From: Arcanobacterium_A hippocoleae
GTDB lineage: Bacteria; Actinomycetota; Actinomycetes; Actinomycetales; Actinomycetaceae
Direction: 5' to 3'
Assembly (NCBI RefSeq): GCF_031456295.1
Contig: NZ_JAVDUJ010000001.1
Coordinates: 372,001-436,000 of the forward strand
Length of the DNA: 64,000 bases
Under the pieces are notes generated by a model that was given only the letters and a program-made list of their open reading frames with translations, was not told the DNA's origin and did not search any database. Position numbers and translations under genes: made by a program. Positions 1 through 7,775 of the stretch are shown one piece after another. Positions within the stretch are counted from its first letter, which is position 1, and every line of letters starts with the position of its first letter.

Positions 1-621
1 TTCAAGCTGCTTTTTCACTTCAGCAAGCTTTGCAGTGTTATCCTTGATTGCTTGGTTTGCCACAGCAAATGCAGGGGACTTTTCAATACCTGCATAGTGA
101 GCCTTTTCAGCTTCCTTCTTTTTAATTTCCTTCTTGTGGAGGTCGATCTTTGCAAGTTCGTCCTTCATCTGTGCCTTAGCTGCAGTTTCACCAACACCAG
201 CCTTGCGAATCTCGTAGTTGAATTCGATCTTCTTAATGGCGTCGTTAAGTGCCTTGATTTCTGCGTCGATAGCAGGAATCTTTGCCGCAGCATCAGCTTT
301 CAAATCTTCCTTTGCTTTATCAGAAGCCTTGAGAGCTTTTTCAAGATCTGCAGCAGACTTTTCAAGCTCAGTGCGCTTTGCTTCAATCTGAGCCTTCAGC
401 GCAGTCAAAGTTTCCTCAAGCTTTTTGTCAGCCTTCTTCTTTTCAGCAGGACGATCAATCTTATTGGTATCGGTTACGACCTTGTCGCGAGCAGCAACTG
501 CATTCTCGACCGAAGCCTTGCCCGAGCCTGGAGTGTATTCAGCAGCGAATGCTGCTGTTGTACCAGAGAAGCAAAGTGCGCCAGCGAGAATCGCGCCCGC
601 AATCGTCTTCTTCAGTTTCAT
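1..621 (-). CDS. Secreted Lys/Glu/Ala-rich coiled-coil surface protein (3' end beyond window)
   Basis: I found this by reading the minus strand from an ATG at 619-621. The frame stays open for 207 codons to base 1, so the C-terminus lies outside the window. Upstream is an AGAGG ribosome-binding site followed by TTAAC before the ATG. The N-terminus starts MKLKKTIAG, continues with a hydrophobic stretch and ends in AAFAA, which is a Sec signal peptide with a likely cut near residue 27. The rest is very rich in K, E, A and D with heptad-like spacing (about residues 55-205), so a long coiled coil is expected. It resembles surface or cell-wall-associated helical proteins, but I recognise no family and the sorting signal, if any, is out of view. 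The next gene (1006-1698) has a similar signal peptide start and a related upstream region, so the two are probably paralogous in expression. Function unknown; an adhesin or envelope role is inference. Confidence 0.75.
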   Translation of the reverse strand, partial: MKLKKTIAGAILAGALCFSGTTAAFAAEYTPGSGKASVENAVAARDKVVTDTNKIDRPAEKKKADKKLEETLTALKAQIEAKRTELEKSAADLEKALKASDKAKEDLKADAAAKIPAIDAEIKALNDAIKKIEFNYEIRKAGVGETAAKAQMKDELAKIDLHKKEIKKKEAEKAHYAGIEKSPAFAVANQAIKDNTAKLAEVKKQLE

Positions 622-684
622 GTTAACCTCTTATTCTTCTCATGAGTTTAAGTGTCGTTAGACATTGAAGCCTTGACGTAATTC

Positions 685-715
685 AACGTACCCCCCCCCC
701 GCGAATGATTGTCAA
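685..715 (-). promoter_or_regulatory. Putative phase-variable promoter with G10 tract
   Basis: On the minus strand a TTGACA hexamer (710-715) is followed by nine mixed bases, a run of ten G (691-700) and then TACGTT (685-690). The spacer is 19 nt. TACGTT matches TATAAT at only three positions, so the -10 assignment is tentative. The ATG at 621 lies about 70 bases further on. A homopolymer in a promoter spacer can change length by slipped-strand mispairing and so alter transcription, as known for poly-G/C tracts in Neisseria porA and opc. The same arrangement recurs at 1764-1796 with twelve G. Confidence 0.55.
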
Positions 716-930
716 GCAATATCTACAATCTGAAGAATAAAAAGTGTGCAAAACAATGCAACATAATTTTGATTGTGAATATTTGAAGAAAATTAGTTCA
801 AATCATCTCAATAAAGCACAAGCCTAATATGGCTTTTGCCCGAAATAATTCTCTCCAGCCTAATTTTTTCAAACAAATGTTCTACTACGCTATTGCTGTG
901 GTGTGAATTTATTGAACTTTTGATAGTGAA
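716..930. other. Intergenic region without a gene; conserved upstream block
   Basis: This stretch is AT-rich and has no credible ORF. Its part next to the promoter (about 716-800) is clearly similar to the region upstream of the next gene (about 1797-1870). Both share a TTTTGCACAC block and an AAATATTCACAA block on the minus strand. The similarity indicates duplication of a whole regulatory region. Nothing is recognisable between about 810 and 930. Confidence 0.5.
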
Positions 931-965
931 AAGTGGTGTTACTTGAATTTCAAGTAACACCACTT
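931..965 (-). terminator. Rho-independent terminator of the LAxTG surface protein gene
   Basis: A perfect 15-bp inverted repeat (931-945 with 951-965, 5-base loop) lies 40 bases past the stop codon of the minus-strand gene at 1006. On that strand the stem is followed by a short T-rich run. It separates the gene from its upstream neighbour's promoter. Confidence 0.8.
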
Positions 966-1005
966 ATAAATCACGCTTAGTACAAAAAATTACACTAATT
1001 TGTAA

Positions 1006-1698
1006 TTAGTTGAACTTACGGCGAAGACCAGCACCTGCAAGACCAAGCAGACCTGCGATACCTGCAACAGCTGCAACACCAGCACCAGTATTAGCCAACG
1101 TCTTGCCGGAAGCAGCCTTCACAGCTGCTTTCTTAGCTTCAGCCTTCTTCACATCAGCAGCTTTCTTAGCAACTTCAGCTTTCTTAGCAGCTTCAGCTTT
1201 CTTAGCAGCTTCAGCAGTCTTAGCAGCATCAGCCTTTGCGGTCAGTTCTTCGATGCCACCACGAGTAGCACCCTTCTTACCTGGAGCATTCACATATGCC
1301 TCAGTCTTGTTGTTAACAGTACCCAGATCCAATGCAGATGCGACTCCCTTGGTGTCCTTTTCTACCTTCGAAACTGCAGGAGCGTTATCGTTCCCAACCT
1401 TTTCGCGTGCACTAGCTCCATAGGTAGAACCAGCAGGAGTGTTAACCTTATCGGTAGCTTCACCAGCAGCGCTGGAAGGCTGAATTGAACCATCAGTATC
1501 CAAAAGCACACCGAGGTTTTTCAAAGTTGCTGCGTCACCGGAAGGAGTTTCGCCTGCTGGTGCTGGATTGGTGTTCCAAGTAGCATTAACTTCGGTTTCA
1601 CCTTCGGTGCCACCTGGTGCGGCGAAAGCTGGAACCGAAGCTGCACCAGCGAGTGCAACTACTGCACCAAATGCACATGCTTTCTTTACAAGTTTCAT
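1006..1698 (-). CDS. LAxTG-anchored Ala/Lys-rich surface protein
   Basis: The product is 230 aa. I start it at ATG 1698 because GAGGT sits seven bases upstream; an in-frame TTG at 1710 overlaps that site. It begins with a signal peptide (MKLVKKACAF, hydrophobic core, cut near PAFAA). The middle is low-complexity. About residues 150-195 are alanine- and lysine-rich with six-residue EAAKKA-type repeats. The end has LANTG, then a hydrophobic segment of about 20 residues and a basic tail RRKFN. That is a sortase cell-wall sorting signal of the LAxTG kind, which class E sortases of Gram-positive actinobacteria use. It should be displayed on the wall. I recognise no functional domain. It shares its upstream regulatory architecture with the gene at 1-621, including the G-tract. 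Confidence 0.85.
   Translation of the reverse strand: MKLVKKACAFGAVVALAGAASVPAFAAPGGTEGETEVNATWNTNPAPAGETPSGDAATLKNLGVLLDTDGSIQPSSAAGEATDKVNTPAGSTYGASAREKVGNDNAPAVSKVEKDTKGVASALDLGTVNNKTEAYVNAPGKKGATRGGIEELTAKADAAKTAEAAKKAEAAKKAEVAKKAADVKKAEAKKAAVKAASGKTLANTGAGVAAVAGIAGLLGLAGAGLRRKFN
1173..1226 (-). repeat. 18-bp tandem repeat inside the surface protein gene
   Basis: Three consecutive 18-bp units (1173-1190, 1191-1208, 1209-1226) encode six-residue units of the EAAKKA type. The first two are identical and the third differs at a few bases. Further diverged units flank them. Such in-frame repeats can gain or lose units and change stalk length without a frameshift. Confidence 0.75.
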
Positions 1699-1763
1699 TT
1701 TTGACCTCAATTTTTCTTCTCATGAGCTTACTGTCTGACAACATAAATGCTGTCAACAACTTC

Positions 1764-1796
1764 AACGTACCCCCCCCCCCCGCAAATGATTGTCAA
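1764..1796 (-). promoter_or_regulatory. Putative phase-variable promoter with G12 tract
   Basis: On the minus strand TTGACA (1791-1796) is followed by nine bases nearly identical to those at 701-709, twelve G (1770-1781) and TACGTT (1764-1769), giving a 21-nt spacer. The tract is two bases longer than the sister tract at 691-700 although the flanks are nearly the same. That length difference is what slippage would produce. The -10 hexamer is weak, and a second TTGACA-like box lies closer to the gene, so the exact start of transcription is uncertain. Confidence 0.55.
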
Positions 1797-2005
1797 GGCA
1801 TATTCGACAACTGAAAGATAAAAAGTGTGCAAAACTACATCAGCTAATCTCATTTGTGAATATTTGGAGAAAAAGTAGGACAAATTGCCTAAACAAATTA
1901 AAATTTCATCCATCTTTGAGCGAACTACTGCCCCGATTCCTGCCCTTATTTTTTCTTTACCGCAAAATCACACAAAGAATAAAAATTCCGGTCTAAAATC
2001 AAAAC

Positions 2006-2284
2006 ATGAATATCATCGCAGTTAACTACGTATACGATCCGGAAAAATCAGCCGAGCTCAACCAACACCGTCCAGCACATCGGGAATTTCTTCGCTCCTT
2101 GTTTGACGCAGCACAGCTTTTAGCTTCGGGACCGCTTGGAACAGACGAAGCACTGATCATTGTGCGCGCTGAATCACCAGAATCAGCCCTCGAAATACTG
2201 GCAGCAGATCCGCTTTACGAAGCAGACATCATCCTGAAACGCACAGCTCAACCATGGAATCCAGTAATCGGACCATGGGAATAA
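2006..2284 (+). CDS. YciI-like (YCII domain) protein
   Basis: The product is 92 aa. It fits the small ferredoxin-like YCII family: a beta strand at the N-terminus (MNIIAVNYVY), a HRPAH segment with a conserved His near residue 21, a GPL turn near residue 43, an alternating strand (ALIIVRAES) and a DPLYEADI motif near residues 67-74 with the family's acidic residue. Members are putative hydrolases or dehydrochlorinase-like enzymes, and most have no known substrate. No clear ribosome-binding site is visible, so the message may be nearly leaderless. It is followed after 54 bases by a transporter on the same strand. The two may be co-transcribed. Confidence 0.75.
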   Translation: MNIIAVNYVYDPEKSAELNQHRPAHREFLRSLFDAAQLLASGPLGTDEALIIVRAESPESALEILAADPLYEADIILKRTAQPWNPVIGPWE

Positions 2285-2338
2285 TTCAAAATTTAGCTAA
2301 CGCCAAAATACGCTCATTTTCATTGATAATTAATTTTT

Positions 2339-3301
2339 ATGCTTGCATTCTTAAAAACTAAAGCTCTCGTCATTGGGATCGTTCTCGCTTTTATTATTGG
2401 GATCGCTGTGCCAATCGGAGAAAGTGCTGCCAATGTGATCAATACTATCGGCAATGTTGGCGTAGCTGGAGTATTCCTTGCCTATGGTCTGCGGATTCGC
2501 ACCAGTGAAGTTTTGCGAGGCTTACGGGATATTAAATTACAAGGTACCGTCTTTGCCCTCACTTTTGGTATCTTTCCACTCATTGGTCTTGCCTTTTACT
2601 ATGGGATCGGAATTTTCAGTGCGAGTCCATTCCTACTGGGGTTGCTTTACCTTACGCTCCTGCCGTCTACGATCCAATCTTCAGTTTCTTTCGTTTCGAT
2701 TGCTGGTGGCGATGTGGCACGTGCCGTCTGTGCAGCAACGATCTCTAATGTCGTTGGAATTTTCCTCACTCCGGTACTCGTTTTACTCTTCCTTGACGTA
2801 GCAGGAGTTAGCGCAGGAAACTTCCAAAAAGTGTTGACCCAACTCTTGCTCCCGTTCTTTATCGGGCAACTCTTTCAACCATTCACTGGAGCATATTTAC
2901 GGAAACATAATTGGATCACAAAAATAGTTGATCTATTCGCAATCATCACCGTCGTACTAAGTGCAGTGATCAGCGCTACCCATGCCGGAGTATGGTCAAA
3001 AATTGGCGCTTGGGAACTCACATTCGTAATCAGCGCAATTCTGATCATGCTTGGGCTCACACTATTTTTCAGTGTGAGCGCAGCACGAATCTTAAAACAA
3101 CCAAAAGAAAGTGAAATCGTACTGATTATGTGTGGATCGATGAAATCATTAGCAACTGGCTTGCCAATGGCAAATGCTTTCTTCCCCGCAGCTTCAGTTG
3201 CTCCACTCATCGTGCCCGTAATTTTGTATCATCAAATCCAGCTCTTTGTCTGCTCACTATTAGCCGATCATCTCGGAAAAAAGAATGTGGGAGCTGGATA
3301 A
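2339..3301 (+). CDS. Bile acid:sodium symporter-like (SBF-like) membrane transporter
   Basis: The product is 320 aa with about nine or ten hydrophobic segments spread over its whole length. It resembles the SBF-like/YfeH branch of the bile acid:Na+ symporter superfamily. Supporting stretches are GVFLAYGLRIR near residues 42-52, TLLPSTIQSSVSFVSIAGG in the crossing helix around residue 105, and a C-terminal helix with GSMKSLATGLPMANAFF. Substrate cannot be told from sequence; family members move organic anions with Na+. There is no obvious Shine-Dalgarno. The stop codon falls inside a hairpin that looks like its terminator. Confidence 0.8.
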   Translation: MLAFLKTKALVIGIVLAFIIGIAVPIGESAANVINTIGNVGVAGVFLAYGLRIRTSEVLRGLRDIKLQGTVFALTFGIFPLIGLAFYYGIGIFSASPFLLGLLYLTLLPSTIQSSVSFVSIAGGDVARAVCAATISNVVGIFLTPVLVLLFLDVAGVSAGNFQKVLTQLLLPFFIGQLFQPFTGAYLRKHNWITKIVDLFAIITVVLSAVISATHAGVWSKIGAWELTFVISAILIMLGLTLFFSVSAARILKQPKESEIVLIMCGSMKSLATGLPMANAFFPAASVAPLIVPVILYHQIQLFVCSLLADHLGKKNVGAG

Positions 3302-3316
3302 AAAATCAACTCCCAC
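3287..3316 (+). terminator. Hairpin overlapping the end of the SBF-like transporter gene
   Basis: GTGGGAG (3287-3293) pairs with CTCCCAC (3310-3316) around the stop codon, and a T-rich ATTTCTT follows on the plus strand. The loop is 16 bases. It is a plausible terminator between this gene and the convergent terC. Confidence 0.5.
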
Positions 3317-3372
3317 ATTTCTTAAATACACAGTTGCATATTTAAGCGAAAATTATACAACTGCAATTCGGA

Positions 3373-4440
3373 TTATGACTCACTATTTTTCGCGATCTTT
3401 CGCGAACCATAAAGGGAAGCCGCAATCGTGATCAGGATTGTACCGATAATAAAGCCGACCGAGAAGAGAATATTCGGTTCTGGGATAAACCCAAGCATTC
3501 CGTATCCGTGGAAAGCGTGCACCAGCAGCTTAAATCCAATGAAGCCCAAAATTGCTGCTAAACCGTAATGGAGATAAATCAAGCGTTCAAGCAGACCGTC
3601 TACGAGGAAGAAGAGCTGACGTAAACCGAGTAGTGCAAAGGCATTCGATGCGAAAACGATGAATGGTTCTTTGGTAAGACCAAAAATAGCTGGGATCGAA
3701 TCAAGAGCAAACATCAAATCGATCGAACCAATTGAGACGATACATAACAGTAGCGGAGTAATCCAGCGTTTACCATCATGCTTCACAATCAATCGATCGC
3801 TTTCAAAACCATTCGTCACTGGGGCGAATTTAGATACGAGACGGGTCATAAACGTTGGTTGATATTCATCTTCTTCCGTAACCCCAGCTTTTCGATTCCG
3901 CTCTTCTTTGATCCCGTCAAGTACTTGCTTTACTGCCGTGTAAACCATCCACAGCCCGAAAATAAAGAACACCCAGACAAAGCGCTGAATCAGCGCAGCG
4001 CCAATCATAATGAAGATAAATCGCAGCACAAGCGCGATAATAATGCCATACATCAGCACTTTCTGCTGATAAATGCGCGGCACCCGGAATGCAGCAATCA
4101 CAATAATGAAGACGAAAATATTATCTAGTGACAGTGAATATTCAGTGATGTAACCGGCGAAGAATTCTGCAGCAAAATCTGAACCATGCCGGAGGAACGT
4201 CAATAAACCAAAGACTACTGCGAGTGAAACATAAAATGCTGTCCACATGGCTGCTTCACGAATCGTAGGCTCATGTGCTTTGCGCACATGCCCAAGCAGA
4301 TCAAAAACGATTAGCGCAAGTACAAGCACGCCAAGCACAATCCACTCCCACGGATAAACATGCATTAACGAATCGTCAACGGTATTCGGAGCTGCAAGGA
4401 GCGGGAGATGCCCAGCAGCGAAGCTCATCAAAGCGTTCAA
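3373..4440 (-). CDS. TerC family integral membrane protein (probable Mn2+ exporter)
   Basis: The product is 355 aa. It starts at TTG 4440, which has AAGG nine bases upstream; the next ATG is at 4428. It has eight or nine membrane helices. TerC signatures include the paired acidic motifs EYSLSLDNIFVF near residue 100 and DLMFALDSIPAI near residue 245, whose Asp residues are thought to bind metal. TerC proteins of the Alx/YceF type export manganese or supply it to secreted enzymes. The leader contains a probable yybP-ykoY riboswitch, which senses Mn2+. That strongly supports a manganese role here rather than tellurite resistance. Confidence 0.9.
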   Translation of the reverse strand: MNALMSFAAGHLPLLAAPNTVDDSLMHVYPWEWIVLGVLVLALIVFDLLGHVRKAHEPTIREAAMWTAFYVSLAVVFGLLTFLRHGSDFAAEFFAGYITEYSLSLDNIFVFIIVIAAFRVPRIYQQKVLMYGIIIALVLRFIFIMIGAALIQRFVWVFFIFGLWMVYTAVKQVLDGIKEERNRKAGVTEEDEYQPTFMTRLVSKFAPVTNGFESDRLIVKHDGKRWITPLLLCIVSIGSIDLMFALDSIPAIFGLTKEPFIVFASNAFALLGLRQLFFLVDGLLERLIYLHYGLAAILGFIGFKLLVHAFHGYGMLGFIPEPNILFSVGFIIGTILITIAASLYGSRKIAKNSES

Positions 4441-4489
4441 GAGAATTAACCTTTTCTATCAATTAGGTATCAGTGAATTTATAAATATC

Positions 4490-4648
4490 CCTGAGGTCTC
4501 TTCCCGCCTGATTGAAATTACTAGGCTGCCGATCCGGACTCACTACTGCGGACACACCAAAACTAACTGCTTCGCAGAAAATACTTGGAAACGACGCATC
4601 TGTGATGCCGTATTGACGAATCGATATTAATGGGAATACTCCCCTCGT
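4490..4648 (-). ncRNA. Probable yybP-ykoY (Mn2+-sensing) riboswitch in the terC leader
   Basis: On the minus strand the leader begins with GAGGGGAGTATTCCC (4632-4646) and ends with GGGAAGAGACCTC (4493-4505). The outer bases can pair (GAGG with CCTC, TTCCC with GGGAA), bracketing about 125 nt. GGGGAGTA and a 3' GAGACC are hallmarks of the yybP-ykoY class as I recall it, and that class sits in front of terC/alx genes. The element ends about 50 bases before the terC start, so control of translation or of an early terminator is possible. No covariance search was run. Confidence 0.65.
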
Positions 4649-4885
4649 ATTCTTATTCTAATCTGATTGTTTGCTGGTATTCGTATGCTGCACGCGTGGG
4701 AATTAACACGTTATCAAATACAAAATACTGAGCTAAACCACTAGCTACCAAATTCGCTTTCCGCATCTTCCCTCCAAGACTTCTCATCTTAGAAAACAAT
4801 TTCATGATGCGAAAAGTCAATCACCACATCAGCATGAGCAATCAACTCACCACTTGCCCCATGAGCAACCACAATCACAATTCAC
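4649..4885. other. Gene-poor stretch after uvrB with short unassigned ORFs
   Basis: No gene is well supported. On the minus strand a 44-codon ORF (4653-4787, MRSLGGKMRK start) and a 29-codon GTG-initiated ORF (4789-4878) follow the uvrB stop. The second encodes ADVVIDFSHHE, which faintly recalls the dihydrodipicolinate reductase (DapB) core. Neither has a ribosome-binding site that convinces me. The stretch may be a gene relic, and a promoter for terC must lie within or near it. Confidence 0.3.
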
Positions 4886-6970
4886 TTAGCGATTTTTAAT
4901 CACCCGCAACTCACGCTGCAAATCATTGATTTCATCACGCAACCGCGCTGCAAGCTCAAATTGTAATTGCTCCGCGGCCGCATGCATCTGCTCAGTCAAT
5001 TCGGCAAGGAGCGCAGCAATTTCACTGCCGTCAAGATTTTCTGAATCCACACTACGTCGCTGATCAGCTGCATTCTTTTGCCTAGTAGCAGCACTTTGTT
5101 CTTTCCGATAACCCCCTGCCAAAAGGCTCTCAGTATCCACATCAGCACGGGCAAGCATATCCGTTACATCCGCAATCTTTTTTCTTAAAGGTTGCGGATC
5201 GATTCCGTGTTCCGTATTAAAAGCAAGCTGTTTCTCTCGCCGTCGATTTGTTTCATCAATCGCCTGCTGCATATTCGGAGTGATCGTATCAGCATACATA
5301 TGCACCTGCCCGGAAACATTTCGCGCAGCACGCCCAATAGTCTGAATCAGAGACGTGGTAGAACGCAAAAAGCCTTGCTTATCCGCATCCAAAATCGCCA
5401 CCAAAGACACTTCGGGCAAATCCAACCCTTCACGCAGCAAATTTATTCCTACCAGCACATCAAATTTGCCTTGCCGTAATTCACGTAAAAGCTCTACTCG
5501 CCGTAACGTATCCACATCAGAATGCAAATATTCCACGCGCACACCGCGATCACTCAGATATTGGGTAAGATTTTCCGCCATCTTCTTCGTTAATGTCGTG
5601 ATGAGCACACGCTCATCACGCTCAGCACGCAAACGCACTTCTTCAAGCAAATCATCAATCTGCCCCTTCGTAGGCTTCACAATAATCTCTGGATCCACCA
5701 ACCCAGTCGGACGAATAATCTGCTCCACATATCCGTCACTCATCTGCAGTTCATATTTTCCAGGAGTAGCCGAAAGATATACCGTCTGCCCAATACGCTC
5801 CAAAAATTCATCCCATTTTAACGGCCGATTATCCATCGCTGACGGCAGGCGAAATCCATATTCAACAAGCGTTCGCTTACGCGACATATCTCCCTCATAC
5901 ATTGCACCAATCTGCGGCACTGTCACATGAGATTCATCAATAATCAGTAGGAAATCTTCCGGAAAATAATCCAATAAAGTGTGCGGAGCTGTACCAGGAC
6001 CGCGCCCATCAATATGCCGCGAATAATTCTCGATTCCCGCGCAAGAACCAATATTGCGCATCATTTCCAGATCAAAAGTAGTACGCATCTCCAGGCGCTG
6101 GGCTGCAAGTAATTTATTTTGCTGCTTAAATTCTGCCAGCCGTGCCTGCAATTCAGTTTCAATCGAAGCAATCGCTTTTGCCATTCGCTCTGGACCAGCC
6201 ACATAATGCGAGGCTGGAAAAATATGCGCATGATCTACTTTCTCAAGTACATCACCAGTTAAAGGATGCAACATCGCGATTTCATCAATCTCGTCACCAA
6301 AAAATTCAATCCGTACTGCAAGCTCCTCATAAACTGGAATGATCTCCACCGTATCGCCACGCACCCGAAAAGTACCGCGGGTAAATTCAAAATCATTGCG
6401 CACATACTGCATCTGTACAAACTGCTTCAACAGCGCATCCCGATCAAGTTCCTGCCCCACCGCCAGCTGAATCATGCGATCCACATATTCTTGTGGTGTA
6501 CCAAGCCCGTAAATACAGGAAACTGATGCTACTACCACGGTATCGCGCCGAGTAAGCAAAGAATTTGTAGCTGAATGGCGTAACCGCTCAACTTCATCAT
6601 TGATTGAAGAATCTTTTTCGATAAATGTATCCGTTTGCGGCACATACGCCTCTGGCTGGTAATAATCGTAATATGATACAAAATATTCGACCGCGTTATG
6701 CGGCATCAACCCACGAAACTCCGCCGCCATTTGCGCAGCAAGTGTTTTATTCGGTTCAAGAATCAGGGTTGGGCGTTGCACTTGCTCGATCAACCAGGCA
6801 GTTGTAGCTGACTTTCCCGTGCCGGTAGCGCCGAGGAGGACAATATCTTTTTCCCCATCATTGATTCGGCGTGCAAGCTCCCTGATTGCCTGTGGTTGAT
6901 CACCCGATGGCGTGTATTGCGAAACTACTTCAATCCGATTTTCAGCGCGAAAAAGCTGATTTGAATTCAT
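4886..6970 (-). CDS. uvrB: Excinuclease ABC subunit B
   Basis: The product is 694 aa, normal for UvrB, the damage-verifying helicase-like subunit of nucleotide excision repair. Visible features are Walker A GATGTGKS near residues 47-54, the beta-hairpin region with YYDYYQPEAYVPQTDTFIEK near residues 100-120 that clamps DNA, DEAD-like IDESH near 345, and helicase motifs including QTIGRAARN near 545. A C-terminal UVR motif (about 655-690) binds UvrC. The start directly abuts the coaE stop, so the two are translated from one message. This order matches the coaE-uvrB pair of other actinobacteria. Confidence 0.97.
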   Translation of the reverse strand: MNSNQLFRAENRIEVVSQYTPSGDQPQAIRELARRINDGEKDIVLLGATGTGKSATTAWLIEQVQRPTLILEPNKTLAAQMAAEFRGLMPHNAVEYFVSYYDYYQPEAYVPQTDTFIEKDSSINDEVERLRHSATNSLLTRRDTVVVASVSCIYGLGTPQEYVDRMIQLAVGQELDRDALLKQFVQMQYVRNDFEFTRGTFRVRGDTVEIIPVYEELAVRIEFFGDEIDEIAMLHPLTGDVLEKVDHAHIFPASHYVAGPERMAKAIASIETELQARLAEFKQQNKLLAAQRLEMRTTFDLEMMRNIGSCAGIENYSRHIDGRGPGTAPHTLLDYFPEDFLLIIDESHVTVPQIGAMYEGDMSRKRTLVEYGFRLPSAMDNRPLKWDEFLERIGQTVYLSATPGKYELQMSDGYVEQIIRPTGLVDPEIIVKPTKGQIDDLLEEVRLRAERDERVLITTLTKKMAENLTQYLSDRGVRVEYLHSDVDTLRRVELLRELRQGKFDVLVGINLLREGLDLPEVSLVAILDADKQGFLRSTTSLIQTIGRAARNVSGQVHMYADTITPNMQQAIDETNRRREKQLAFNTEHGIDPQPLRKKIADVTDMLARADVDTESLLAGGYRKEQSAATRQKNAADQRRSVDSENLDGSEIAALLAELTEQMHAAAEQLQFELAARLRDEINDLQRELRVIKNR

Positions 6971-7576
6971 TTATGCATCATCCTCAGTAATATTTTGCCA
7001 CAACTGATCAGCGAAATTTCGCAGCTGGGAAAGGTCACCAGTATTTTCAATGACGGCATCCACATGCGGTGCAATTTCTGCATCACTCATTTGCGCAGCA
7101 ATCCGAGCTCTTGCATCTGCAATATTCATTTTTCGATTAGTCACCATGCGCTCGATTCGCTGATCAAACGGTGCCGTAAGCAATACTGCATAATCCGTCT
7201 GCCCCATTAACCAGGAACCTACAAAAAGCGGAATATCATGCACAATCACAAGATCTTTCGTTTCTGCAGCAAATTTTTGCTCAGATTTTTGCGCCAATTT
7301 CGTGATGAACGGATGCGTAATATCGTTTAATTTTGCCAACTCTTTTTCATCTGCAAATACAATCTCGGCCAGACGAGAACGACAAAGAGCACCTTGCGCA
7401 TCAAAAATATCTTGCCCAAAAGATGCCGCAATCGCAGCCGTTGCCGGAGTTCCTTTCGCCAAAACTACTCGGGAAATCTGATCATAATCAATAATTTTCG
7501 CACCTAGTTCACCCAGCAACTGCGCAAAGGTCGATTTCCCACTCGCGATTCCTCCGGTTACTGCAATTCTTTTCAT
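6971..7576 (-). CDS. coaE: Dephospho-CoA kinase
   Basis: The product is 201 aa and catalyses the last step of CoA synthesis, phosphorylating the 3'-OH of dephospho-CoA. The P-loop GGIASGKST (residues 8-16 from my start) and a DIPLF motif are typical. I start at ATG 7576 (MKRIAVTGG), which has GAG a few bases upstream and places the P-loop at the usual position. A start four codons upstream is less likely. It stops one base before uvrB begins. The length matches single-domain CoaE; the extra C-terminal UPF0157 domain of mycobacterial CoaE is absent. Confidence 0.95.
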   Translation of the reverse strand: MKRIAVTGGIASGKSTFAQLLGELGAKIIDYDQISRVVLAKGTPATAAIAASFGQDIFDAQGALCRSRLAEIVFADEKELAKLNDITHPFITKLAQKSEQKFAAETKDLVIVHDIPLFVGSWLMGQTDYAVLLTAPFDQRIERMVTNRKMNIADARARIAAQMSDAEIAPHVDAVIENTGDLSQLRNFADQLWQNITEDDA

Positions 7577-7663
7577 GCATCTCAGCATACTACGAAATGA
7601 AAATTTACCTGAGCTAAGTATCGCTAACTTTTCGCTGACGGTAATGCACAGCTTGCTAAAAGA

Positions 7664-7699
7664 GTGGGATGGAAACCAAATTCATGGCTTCCATCCCAC
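7664..7699 (-). terminator. Terminator after rpsA
   Basis: An 11-bp perfect stem (7664-7674 with 7689-7699) with a 14-base loop lies about 75 bases past the rpsA stop on the minus strand and is followed by TCTTTT. It separates rpsA from coaE-uvrB. Confidence 0.7.
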
Positions 7700-7775
7700 A
7701 AAACGTTTTCATCACTTTCCTAATTCACATTAGTTCGCAAAGCGAAAGCATAAATTAGTTGAAAGCAAATGCGAA

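Noticed and set aside
1010..1423. Long plus-strand ORF opposite the Ala/Lys-rich surface protein
   Set aside because: It is an antisense shadow created by repetitive Ala/Lys codons; it has no ribosome-binding site or recognisable protein.
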